Shown one piece after another: positions 30,738 to 38,672 of a stretch of 38,672 bases of DNA (position 1 is the stretch's first letter; the number at the start of each line of letters is the position of its first letter). Source of the stretch: Methanomicrobiales archaeon (GTDB lineage: Archaea > Halobacteriota > Methanomicrobia > Methanomicrobiales > Methanoculleaceae); NCBI GenBank assembly GCA_012797575.1, contig JAAZOW010000219.1, positions 1-38,672 on the forward strand. The letters run 5' to 3'. The notes under the pieces were generated by a model. The model was not told the DNA's origin. It searched no databases and saw nothing but the letters and a program-made list of their open reading frames with translations. The translations under genes were made by a program, and so were the position numbers.

Positions 30738-31589
30738 ATGAAGGACGATATCGTCGTGGATTGGAACGAGGTCTGGAGAAGGAGGCTCACCCTGAACCGG
30801 TCGACCCGGGGTTTCCAGGAGGGTGCCGATCTCTGGAGTGACCGGGAGCAGGCCCGGCGATACGCTCTCCGGTCGGGGACCGATCATGCCCGTCGGGTCG
30901 CAGAGGCCCTGCAGGACCTCAGACTCACCCCGGGCGATCGGGTGCTCGATATCGGCTCCGGACCAGGGACCCTTACCCTGCCACTCGCCCGGGCGGGCGC
31001 CACGGTGACGGCGATCGATCCTGCGGAAGGAATGCTCATCGAGCTTCGGGAAGCGGCTCTCCGCGAAGGGCTCACCGGCATCACCACCATCCATGCTCCC
31101 TGGGAGGAGATCGATCCGGACCACGATCTTGCGCCACCTTACGACCGGGTCATCGCCTCGTTCTCGCTTGCCATGCCCGATATCAGGGCGGCCCTCACCA
31201 TGATGGATGCGGTAGTCTCTGAATCCGGGTCGGTCCACCTCTACTGGTTCGCTGATGAGCCGCTCTGGGAACGGATATACCTTGCACTCTGGAAAGATCT
31301 GCACGGGGAGGCGTATCACCCGAGGCCGAAGGCTGACTGCCTCTTCAACGTCCTCTACAGCATGCGGATTTACGCAGATGTCCTGATGCGTCCCATGGAC
31401 AGGGTGACCCGTTTTCCGACCGTGGAGGATGCGGTCGACCATTTTGCCTCCCGGATGAGTGTGGAGACCCCACGGCAGCGGGAGGTGCTCCGAGATTACT
31501 TCCGCAAGCACCTCATCCCGCAGGAGGGGGGGCTTGCCCTTGCCGGGCGATCGACGTATGCTGCGATACAGTGGCAGAAGCAAAGATAA
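30738..31589 (+). CDS. Class I SAM-dependent methyltransferase
   Basis: Start proposed at 30738 (MKDDIVVDWNEVWRRR); 'GDRVLDIGSGPGTLTLPLARAGATVTAIDPAEGML'. Confidence 0.93.
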   Translation: MKDDIVVDWNEVWRRRLTLNRSTRGFQEGADLWSDREQARRYALRSGTDHARRVAEALQDLRLTPGDRVLDIGSGPGTLTLPLARAGATVTAIDPAEGMLIELREAALREGLTGITTIHAPWEEIDPDHDLAPPYDRVIASFSLAMPDIRAALTMMDAVVSESGSVHLYWFADEPLWERIYLALWKDLHGEAYHPRPKADCLFNVLYSMRIYADVLMRPMDRVTRFPTVEDAVDHFASRMSVETPRQREVLRDYFRKHLIPQEGGLALAGRSTYAAIQWQKQR

Positions 31590-31655
31590 CAGGGTAATTT
31601 TTCCGCCTTCGAGGCCACCGCATGAAACTCATCGAGCCCCCTCACAGGGAATCTC

Positions 31656-32240
31656 TCAGGTCAGGAGCCGCCAACCTGCGGCGAAGGCGATGGTGGCAGC
31701 GAGAATGAGCACCACCACGGCAATCCGGCGGACGGGAGGGTTTGCGAGCCGGTTGGTGATGGCCTTCAGCTCCTGGCGGTAGAGGACAGCAAACAGCCCG
31801 ACGATCACGAAGAGAAGGATCCACTCACTCGGTTGAGAGAGCTGTCGTAGAATAGCCTCCCAGAAGTAGTTCTCAGGATAATGGTGCCCGGGGATTGGCC
31901 CGAGGAACGGCCAGAACCAGGCGACCGGGTTATACCACATGCCATCGAGGACCTGGTGGCTCGCCATGCCCGCAGCTACCACGAGGAGGCCGATCCGGTG
32001 GCGGTAGCGGTAGAGGAGGAGGCCGGCGATGACAAAGAGGGAGAGGACGGTGAGACCATGGAAGTATAGCCTGCCGTAGTTGACCGTCCCGGCGAGGATG
32101 ATGTGCCCGAGTGGCTTGTCGATCAGATCAGGGAGCACGGCGCCCAGTGCGGCGAGTGCGACGACGCGACGGTCGCCGGTGAGGGGCACCAGCACGAGAC
32201 CGATGAGGATGCCGGCCATAGCGTGGGCGAGGAGGTACAT
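31656..32240 (-). CDS. Integral membrane metal-dependent hydrolase (YdjM/LexA-binding-like) family
   Basis: Refined start 32240 ([15 protein letters not shown]); '[17 protein letters not shown]', '[12 protein letters not shown]', '[18 protein letters not shown]'. Confidence 0.75.
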   Translation of the reverse strand: MYLLAHAMAGILIGLVLVPLTGDRRVVALAALGAVLPDLIDKPLGHIILAGTVNYGRLYFHGLTVLSLFVIAGLLLYRYRHRIGLLVVAAGMASHQVLDGMWYNPVAWFWPFLGPIPGHHYPENYFWEAILRQLSQPSEWILLFVIVGLFAVLYRQELKAITNRLANPPVRRIAVVVLILAATIAFAAGWRLLT

Positions 32241-32329
32241 CGACAGACCAGTTGCAGGGCTGCCATATACCCTTTGCCCCCGAAGGGATGGGAGCGGCTT
32301 CAGGGCACATCCTGAATCTATCAGTACCT

Positions 32330-32360
32330 CATTGTGTATAGTTGATGCACAATGTATATA
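32330..32360. promoter_or_regulatory. Inverted repeat CATTGTG-N11-CACAATG followed by TATATA, upstream of trpB2
   Basis: Perfect 7-bp arms at 32330-32336 and 32348-32354; TATATA at 32355-32360; trpB2 ATG at 32386. Confidence 0.5.
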
Positions 32361-32385
32361 TCCATACAATGACTACCATAAAGGC

Positions 32386-33744
32386 ATGCAGACAAAGATC
32401 CTCCTCGATGAGGCGGAGATGCCGAAGCGGTGGTACAACATCCAGGCCGATCTTCCAAGGCCTCTGGATCCGCCTCTCCACCCGGCGACCGGGAACGCGG
32501 TGATCCCCGACGACCTCCGGCACATCTTCCCGATGGAACTGATCAGGCAGGAGATGAGCAGAGAGCGCTACATCGATATCCCAGCCGAGGTCCGGGATAT
32601 CCTCACCCTCTGGAGGCCAAGCCCTCTCTACCGGGCACGGCGGCTCGAGGCGGCCTTAAAGACGCCGGCGAAGATCTACTACAAGTGGGAGGGCGTAAGC
32701 CCGCCGGGATCACATAAGCCAAACACCGCCATACCCCAGGCCTACTACAACCGTGAGGAGGGGATTGAGCGGCTCGCGACCGAGACTGGCGCGGGGCAGT
32801 GGGGCTCGTCACTTGCGTTTGCAACGGGTCTCTTCGATATGGAATGCACCGTCTACATGGTCAGGAGCTCGTACGAGCAGAAGCCCTACCGGAAGAGCAT
32901 GATGCAGGTCTACGGTGCTGAGTGCGTCCCGAGCCCCTCGCCGAGGACCAAGTCAGGCAGGATGATGCTCGACCGCGACCCTGATACCCCCGGATCCCTC
33001 GGTATCGCGATATCCGAGGCGGTTGAGGATGCGGCGAGCCACGAGAACACCAACTACGCGCTCGGCTCAGTCCTCAACCACGTCTGCCTTCACCAGACGA
33101 TCATCGGCCAGGAGGCAGAGAAGCAGCTCGCGGCCGTGGAGGCCTACCCGGATGTCGTGATCGGGTGTGTCGGCGGCGGTTCGAACTTTTCCGGGCTCTC
33201 GTTCCCGTTCGCAGCCGGGAAGATGAACGGAAAGCACCCCGATACCGATATCATAGCGGTGGAGCCGGCTGCGTGCCCGACCCTGACGAAGGGACTCTAC
33301 GCCTACGACTACGGGGATGTCGCGGGACTGACCCCGATCATGAAGATGTTCACCCTCGGCCACGACTTCGTCCCGCCGGCGATCCATGCGGGCGGCCTGC
33401 GTTACCACGGGGCATCGCCGCTACTCTCAAGGCTCGTCCACGACGATATCATCAGGTCAGTCGCCTACTACCAGAACGAGGTCTTTGAGGCCGCTGTATC
33501 CTTCGCCCGGACCGAAGGAATCGTCGTCGCGCCCGAGGCAGCCCACGCGGTGAAGGCCACCATCGACGAGGCCCTCCACTGCCGCAAGACCGGGGAGGCG
33601 AAGGTGATTCTCTTTAACAACTCCGGGCACGGCAACTTCGACTTCTCTTCCTACGAAGCCTACTTCGCGGGAGGGTTGGTTGACTACGAGTACCCGGTGG
33701 AACTGATCAGGGAGTCACTCTCCCGGCTTCCGGTGACAGGGTGA
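32386..33744 (+). CDS. trpB2: Tryptophan synthase beta chain, TrpB2 type
   Basis: 452 aa from ATG 32386; '[43 protein letters not shown]', '[16 protein letters not shown]'. Confidence 0.95.
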   Translation: MQTKILLDEAEMPKRWYNIQADLPRPLDPPLHPATGNAVIPDDLRHIFPMELIRQEMSRERYIDIPAEVRDILTLWRPSPLYRARRLEAALKTPAKIYYKWEGVSPPGSHKPNTAIPQAYYNREEGIERLATETGAGQWGSSLAFATGLFDMECTVYMVRSSYEQKPYRKSMMQVYGAECVPSPSPRTKSGRMMLDRDPDTPGSLGIAISEAVEDAASHENTNYALGSVLNHVCLHQTIIGQEAEKQLAAVEAYPDVVIGCVGGGSNFSGLSFPFAAGKMNGKHPDTDIIAVEPAACPTLTKGLYAYDYGDVAGLTPIMKMFTLGHDFVPPAIHAGGLRYHGASPLLSRLVHDDIIRSVAYYQNEVFEAAVSFARTEGIVVAPEAAHAVKATIDEALHCRKTGEAKVILFNNSGHGNFDFSSYEAYFAGGLVDYEYPVELIRESLSRLPVTG

Positions 33745-33761
33745 GGCATCCCCCCACAGTC

Positions 33762-34904
33762 ATGACGACCATCGGCCTCCTCATAAATCCCATCGCCGGG
33801 ATGGGTGGCGCCGTGGGACTCTCCGGGACCGATGGCAGGGTCACAGAGGCGATCCGCCGGGGGGCAGTCCCCCGGGCTCCTGTGCGGGCCACCGAGACCC
33901 TACGACTTCTTGCAGATCAGGGCATCCGGTTCCTCACCCCCGCCGGAGCGATGGGTGCCACTATCCTCGACTCGGTCGGCATCACGGGGTATGAGATCGT
34001 CTCCTTCCCTGATGAATCGACGACGGCCGCCGATACCAGGGAAGCCTGCAAGGCGTTCGCCGCCGCCGGGGCCGATCTCGTCCTCTTCTGCGGCGGCGAC
34101 GGGACGGCCCGGGACGTCTTCGATGTGGTGGGCCGGTCGGTGCCGGTCCTCGGCATCCCAGCCGGTGTGAAGATGTACTCGGCGGTATTTGCGGTCAACC
34201 CCGCTGCAGTCGCTGAAGTCATCGCCGGATTCGATCCGGCTCGGCTCCATGACGCCGATCTCCTCGACGTCGACGAGGAAGCCTACCGGGAGGGGAGGCT
34301 TGCGGTCAGGCTTTACGGGGCAGCCCGGGTACCTTCCCTTCCCGGAAGGGTCCAGGGGGCGAAGGCGGTCTTTGAGGAGACCGATGATGAGCGGGCGAAA
34401 CGAGAGATCGCCCGGTTCATCGCCGGGGTGATGATCCCGGAGACCCTCTATATCATCGGCGCCGGGAGCACCACAGAGGCAATCCTTACGGAGATCGGGC
34501 TTCATGGAGCCCTGCTCGGCGTCGACCTGGTCATGAACGGGAGAATGGTCGCGGAGGGCGCCGATGAGCGGACGATCCTCTCCCATCTCGAGGATGCGGC
34601 CGCCGCCCGGATCATTGTAAGCCCCATCGGGGCGCAGGGGTTCATCCTCGGTCGGGGGAACCAGCAGATCAGTCCTGCAGTGGTCAGGCGGGCCGGCGGC
34701 CCTGGGAGAATCGTCGTTGTGGGGACGCCGGCAAAACTTGCCGCGACCCCGGCACTCTACGTGGACAGCGGTGATCCGGTGCTTGATTCCAGTCTCGGGG
34801 ACTCGGTAGCAGTAGTATCAGGCTACGGGATCGCGCAGCGGAAGCAGGTGATCCATTCGTCGCTGAGGTCAGGTTCATCCGCCGGCGCCCGATGGGGGTG
34901 CTGA
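33762..34904 (+). CDS. ATP-NAD kinase family protein
   Basis: 'IGLLINPIAGMGGAVGLSGTDG', 'FCGGDGTARDV', 'GIPAGVKMYSAVFAVNP', 'GNQQISPAVVRR'; start 33741 or 33762. Confidence 0.9.
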   Translation: MTTIGLLINPIAGMGGAVGLSGTDGRVTEAIRRGAVPRAPVRATETLRLLADQGIRFLTPAGAMGATILDSVGITGYEIVSFPDESTTAADTREACKAFAAAGADLVLFCGGDGTARDVFDVVGRSVPVLGIPAGVKMYSAVFAVNPAAVAEVIAGFDPARLHDADLLDVDEEAYREGRLAVRLYGAARVPSLPGRVQGAKAVFEETDDERAKREIARFIAGVMIPETLYIIGAGSTTEAILTEIGLHGALLGVDLVMNGRMVAEGADERTILSHLEDAAAARIIVSPIGAQGFILGRGNQQISPAVVRRAGGPGRIVVVGTPAKLAATPALYVDSGDPVLDSSLGDSVAVVSGYGIAQRKQVIHSSLRSGSSAGARWGC

Positions 34905-34932
34905 TATAGGCCTTCCCAACGGCCCTGACCCC

Positions 34933-35775
34933 TCACCACTCCTCGATGAGAGAGACGAGCATCCTGCGGGCCTGAGTGGTCAATTCACAGGAAGGGTTGA
35001 TCTCAAGAGCCCTATCGGCGCACGCGAGTGCATGGCGATACATCCCGAGGTGGTAGAGGACGCTACATTTCATGCTCCATCCGGCGGCATACTTTGGATC
35101 GATCGCGATCGTCCGATCAAAGCAGGCCAATGCCTGCCGATACTCTCCGAGTGCATACAGGGCACCCCCTTTCAGGCTCCAGACCCTGACGTTCCCGGGC
35201 TCGTCGGCGATGGCCCGGTCGTAACAGGTGATGGCCTCCTCGAGCCGGTGCTTGAGGAAGTAGGCGTAGCCGAGATCGATCCAAGCCGCCACGAAATGGG
35301 GATCGATCGCAAGCACCTGCTCGTAGCAGGCGATCGCATCGTCCAGCCGGTGCATCGCGACGAAGACACCGCTCCGGTTGTACCAGGCGACCGCTGAGCC
35401 CGGGTTGAGAGCGAGCGCGCGATCGTAACAGGTCAGCGCCTCCTCGAGCCGGTCGCGGCGCCGGTGTAGCATCCCTCGGGAGACCCAGGCCGGAGCAAAG
35501 TCCGGATCGATCGTGAGCGCCATATCCCAGCAGGCGATCGCCTCCTCGTCCCTGCCGAGTATGTCGAAGAAGACACCTTTGTTGTTCCACATCTTCACGT
35601 TCTCCGGATCGCGTTCGAGCACCCGATCAAAGCAGGCGATCGCCTCACGAAATCGTCCCTGCCGGGCGAGAGAGATCGCTCTCCGACTCACAGACGTATC
35701 AGTCTCCGGACTCGCCCGATCTCTACCGGGCTCGCCCTTTCCAAAGAGTCTCCCTGTAAGGCTCATTCCAGACAT
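34933..35775 (-). CDS. Tetratricopeptide repeat protein
   Basis: 280 aa with about seven TPR units 'EEAITCYDRALALNPGSAVAWYNRSG'. Confidence 0.93.
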   Translation of the reverse strand: MSGMSLTGRLFGKGEPGRDRASPETDTSVSRRAISLARQGRFREAIACFDRVLERDPENVKMWNNKGVFFDILGRDEEAIACWDMALTIDPDFAPAWVSRGMLHRRRDRLEEALTCYDRALALNPGSAVAWYNRSGVFVAMHRLDDAIACYEQVLAIDPHFVAAWIDLGYAYFLKHRLEEAITCYDRAIADEPGNVRVWSLKGGALYALGEYRQALACFDRTIAIDPKYAAGWSMKCSVLYHLGMYRHALACADRALEINPSCELTTQARRMLVSLIEEW

Positions 35776-35843
35776 CCCCCACTGGTCACGCTACTGGTGG
35801 CACGCATATAATATAACCGTTCCCCCCTGCCCCGGCGACGGCA

Positions 35844-36302
35844 CTACCGGGACGACGGGGTTGATCTCGCTGCCCCGCCCCGTTGCCGCACCACCGCGAT
35901 CACCTTCGCCACCCGTGCGGCACCGCCCTCCCGGCGGAGGTCAGTATGCACCCGAGCGTGGCAGATGCCACAGAGTGTGATGAGGTTTTCCGGAACGTCG
36001 TTTGTCGGATCCAGGTCGATATGATGAACATGAAGGCTCTCACTCCCACCACAGATGACACAACATCTCCCGTCACGATCCATGATCGCGTCCCGTACCA
36101 CTCTCCATCCCCGCAGGGCGTACTTCTCCCGCGCTGTGATGGAGATACCGAACTCCTCGCAGAAGAGAGAGCCACGATCACGGGTAGCAAACGGGCATCG
36201 GTAGCAGAGTCGGAGGAAACCGTTTCGATCCGGGCGGCCGCCACAGGGAGGGGGTAGCGTGCGGTCGAATGCATCGAGACTGAGCTGCAGGTCGACTGCC
36301 AT
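35844..36302 (-). CDS. HNH endonuclease family protein with N-terminal Cys motif
   Basis: 152 aa; 'DRDGRCCVICGGSESLHVHHIDLDPTNDVPENLITLCGICHARVH'. Confidence 0.88.
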   Translation of the reverse strand: MAVDLQLSLDAFDRTLPPPCGGRPDRNGFLRLCYRCPFATRDRGSLFCEEFGISITAREKYALRGWRVVRDAIMDRDGRCCVICGGSESLHVHHIDLDPTNDVPENLITLCGICHARVHTDLRREGGAARVAKVIAVVRQRGGAARSTPSSR

Positions 36303-36334
36303 ACCAGATCACCTCTGTCGGGATGTGGGATTCG

Positions 36335-37168
36335 TCACTCGCCCTTCTTCTCCTCGCCATAGGGGATCGGAATGTAGGCGACCGACGGGCGGCGGGGCAT
36401 CGCCTGAGGGAAGAGGTCCATCAGCCGGTAGACCGCGTCGGGCATACCGGAGGTGACCGGGAGCCCGAGCTTGAGCGCCTGTTCAAAGGTTATCGGGTAG
36501 TCGTGCGTCCATCGTCCGCTGGTGAGCAGGTGCGCCAGACGATCCACCTGCTCGGCATCCATCCGGTCCCGGAGGAGGCCTGCGACAAATTCCCGCATCT
36601 GGTTCTGGGCTTTCGCCGCTATATCGACCAACATGAAGGTCGTATCATCGATCTCCTCTGGCGGCTTTAAGCGCGGGACCAGCAGGATCGACGCCGCCGG
36701 GTAGTCACCGATCCGGGGGTCAACTGGACCGAGCACGGCGTTCTCATCCATCGCCACCTCGTCGGCGGCAAGACAGAGGAGCGTTCCACCCGACATGGCA
36801 TAGTGAGGGACAAAGACCGTCACCTTTCCTCTGTGGCGCTGGAGCGCCATCGCGATCTGCTCTGAGGAGAGGATGAGGCCCCCGGGGGTATGGGCGATGA
36901 CATCGATCGGCATCTCCGGTGGAGTGAACCGGATCGCCCGGAGAATCTCCTCTGAGTCGTTGATGTCGATGTAGTGGTAAAATGGGATGCCGAGAAACGC
37001 AACCCTCTCCTGACGGTGGATGAGGATGATGACCCGGGTTCCCCGCATCTCTTCAAGGCCGCGGATCGCCCGCAGGCGACGGGACCGGGTCATCTGCTGC
37101 TGAATGATCGGCACCGCGAAGAGGAGGAGGATGACGGCGGCCAGCAGCACGAACCAGATATCGGGCAT
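36335..37168 (-). CDS. Membrane-anchored ClpP-fold serine protease (SDH family / SppA-like)
   Basis: 277 aa; N-terminal TM, 'VIAHTPGGLILSSEQIAMAL', 'VPHYAMSGGTLLCLAADEVAMDENAVLGPVDPRIG'. Confidence 0.88.
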   Translation of the reverse strand: MPDIWFVLLAAVILLLFAVPIIQQQMTRSRRLRAIRGLEEMRGTRVIILIHRQERVAFLGIPFYHYIDINDSEEILRAIRFTPPEMPIDVIAHTPGGLILSSEQIAMALQRHRGKVTVFVPHYAMSGGTLLCLAADEVAMDENAVLGPVDPRIGDYPAASILLVPRLKPPEEIDDTTFMLVDIAAKAQNQMREFVAGLLRDRMDAEQVDRLAHLLTSGRWTHDYPITFEQALKLGLPVTSGMPDAVYRLMDLFPQAMPRRPSVAYIPIPYGEEKKGE

Positions 37169-37313
37169 GCTTCTTCATCAACCTCTGCGCCCACCCCGGT
37201 AAAGAAGGTTCGCACCAGAACTCTGCGGAGCACACCTCCCACCACGAAGCTGGCGTACCACCATCTGCTCCCCACGATGATGGAGGCGCCATACAGGCCA
37301 CTCTGGCACTCCA

Positions 37314-38405
37314 TCAGGGGGTGAAGAACTCGTCGATCGAGGTCTGCCGGATGCGGCCGCTATCCTCGAGCTCCGAGAGCCTGACCCCAATGAGCCGGAC
37401 TTCCGTGCCGTCGAGGAACGGGAGGAGGAGATCGTCTGCGGTCCGCCCGATAATCTCCGGATCCGCAGTGAACCGGCCCAGCGTCCGGGACCGGGTGTGC
37501 GTCTCAAACCCCCGATACCTGACCTTGACCGTCACGGTCCGGCACCGGAGGTGGTCGGCAGCAAGTGTCCGCGAGACATCGCGCGCAAGGTCAGCTACGG
37601 TCACGGTGAGGAGAACCGGATCGGCTGTATCCTCATCAAACGTCGTCTCCCGGGAGATGGATTTACACCCCTCCCTGGCCTGTACCGCGGCATCATCGAT
37701 ACCCCGGGCAAGGCGATGCAACCGGATCGCGGACCTCCCCAACCGGGCGATGAGGAGCTGGACGTCGCAGCGTGCAAGGTTACCGATGGAGAGGATGCCC
37801 ATCCCAGCCAGGGTATCACCGGTCTTCTTCCCGACACCAGGGATCTTTCCTACCGGCAGGGGGTCGAGGAACGTCGCGACCTCATCTGGGCAGACGACCG
37901 TCAGCCCGTCCGGCTTCCGGTGGTCGGATGCGATCTTTGCTGTGACTTTGCCTGGCGCGATACCGATGGAGCAGGTGAGCCCCTCCGCCTCCCGGATATC
38001 CCGCTTGATCGCTGCGGCGAGCACTCCAGCCGCCAAAAAGCTCCCGGAGCTGGTGACATCGAGGTAGGCCTCATCGATGCTCACCTGCTCGATGCGGTCG
38101 GCATATCTGCCGAGGATCGTCATGATCTCCCCAGATACCTGGGAGTAGAGCGGGTGGTTCACCGGGAGGTAGACGGCGTGCGGACAGAGGGTGTACGCCC
38201 GGGAGATGGGCATGCCCGAGTGCACGCCGTAACGGCGCGCCTCGTAGGAACAGGTGCTCACAACTCCGCGTCCAACCCCTCCCTTCGGGTCGGCACCCAC
38301 GATCACCGGCATGCCGTCGAGGGAGGGATCACGGTGGATCTCTACTGAGGCGAAGAAACTGTCCATGTCTATGTGCATGATGATCCTACCATCGGATGAT
38401 GTCAT
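37314..38405 (-). CDS. dinB: DNA polymerase IV (Y-family, DinB/Dbh-like)
   Basis: Refined start 38405; 'IIMHIDMDSFFASVEI', 'VVSTCSYEARRYGVHSGMP', 'SIDEAYLDVT'; C-terminal PIP-box-like QTSIDEFF. Confidence 0.96.
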   Translation of the reverse strand: MTSSDGRIIMHIDMDSFFASVEIHRDPSLDGMPVIVGADPKGGVGRGVVSTCSYEARRYGVHSGMPISRAYTLCPHAVYLPVNHPLYSQVSGEIMTILGRYADRIEQVSIDEAYLDVTSSGSFLAAGVLAAAIKRDIREAEGLTCSIGIAPGKVTAKIASDHRKPDGLTVVCPDEVATFLDPLPVGKIPGVGKKTGDTLAGMGILSIGNLARCDVQLLIARLGRSAIRLHRLARGIDDAAVQAREGCKSISRETTFDEDTADPVLLTVTVADLARDVSRTLAADHLRCRTVTVKVRYRGFETHTRSRTLGRFTADPEIIGRTADDLLLPFLDGTEVRLIGVRLSELEDSGRIRQTSIDEFFTP

Positions 38406-38526
38406 TTGAGCGAACACCTCCCCAGTCTTCTGTGATAGTTTGAAGGTATGGCGATATAGCGCGTTCGCCTGCAGTAAAATTCTTCGAAATCGGTGTGCAC
38501 AGAGAGCCTCACGCGCCCCACCCTGC

Positions 38527-38588
38527 GCCCTGCACACACTCCCGATCCCAGAGGCCCTGCACCCCACGCCGGCCCAGGGGCCCTGCAC
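38527..38588. repeat. Three copies of GCCCTGCAC at 26-27 nt spacing upstream of dinB
   Basis: Copies begin at 38527, 38554 and 38580. Confidence 0.5.
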
Positions 38589-38672
38589 GCTCTGGGTCAA
38601 TCAGATCTCAATGTGGAAGCATTCAGGCGGTCGGCGGGAATACGCTCAATCTTGTGACATTTATGCAATACA

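Noticed and set aside
37090-37314. 74-aa minus ORF between dinB and the ClpP-fold protease (MECQSGLYGASIIVGSRWWYASFVVGG...)
   Set aside because: N-terminal part is hydrophobic and might be a small membrane protein, but it runs out of frame into the protease gene and ends in low-complexity Ser/Arg; not supported.

Overview
GC-rich, densely packed archaeal chromosomal segment, most consistent with a Methanomicrobiales/Methanoculleus-like methanogen (taxon inferred from gene content and style, not searched). I support about 45 protein-coding genes. They include: an information-processing block on the minus strand (PAC2, Nop10, aIF2alpha, S27e, L44e, GINS, PriS, Elp3); glycerol-1-phosphate dehydrogenase; DUF63/SpoIIM/ProRS; CofH; ThiC; an ABC-2 exporter; PurE; an archaeal riboflavin module (RibC/RibH) flanked by two aminotransferases; RadC; a Yip1/COG1361-like/MacB-like ABC cassette; a GerW(YtfJ)/DUF2953(YtfI) 'sporulation-type' pair; TrpB2; an ATP-NAD kinase-like protein; two TPR proteins; an HNH nuclease; a ClpP-fold membrane protease; and DNA polymerase IV. 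I saw no convincing rRNA, tRNA, CRISPR array or intact mobile element. The ORF track misses one real small gene, Nop10 at 1144..1296 on the minus strand. The least explained parts are the GerW/DUF2953 cluster, the COG1361-ABC cassette, a hairpin-rich noncoding stretch at about 12040-12616, and palindromes next to the proS and trpB2 promoters. No obviously new defence or mobile system was found. Start codons are often ambiguous; refined starts are stated where used.
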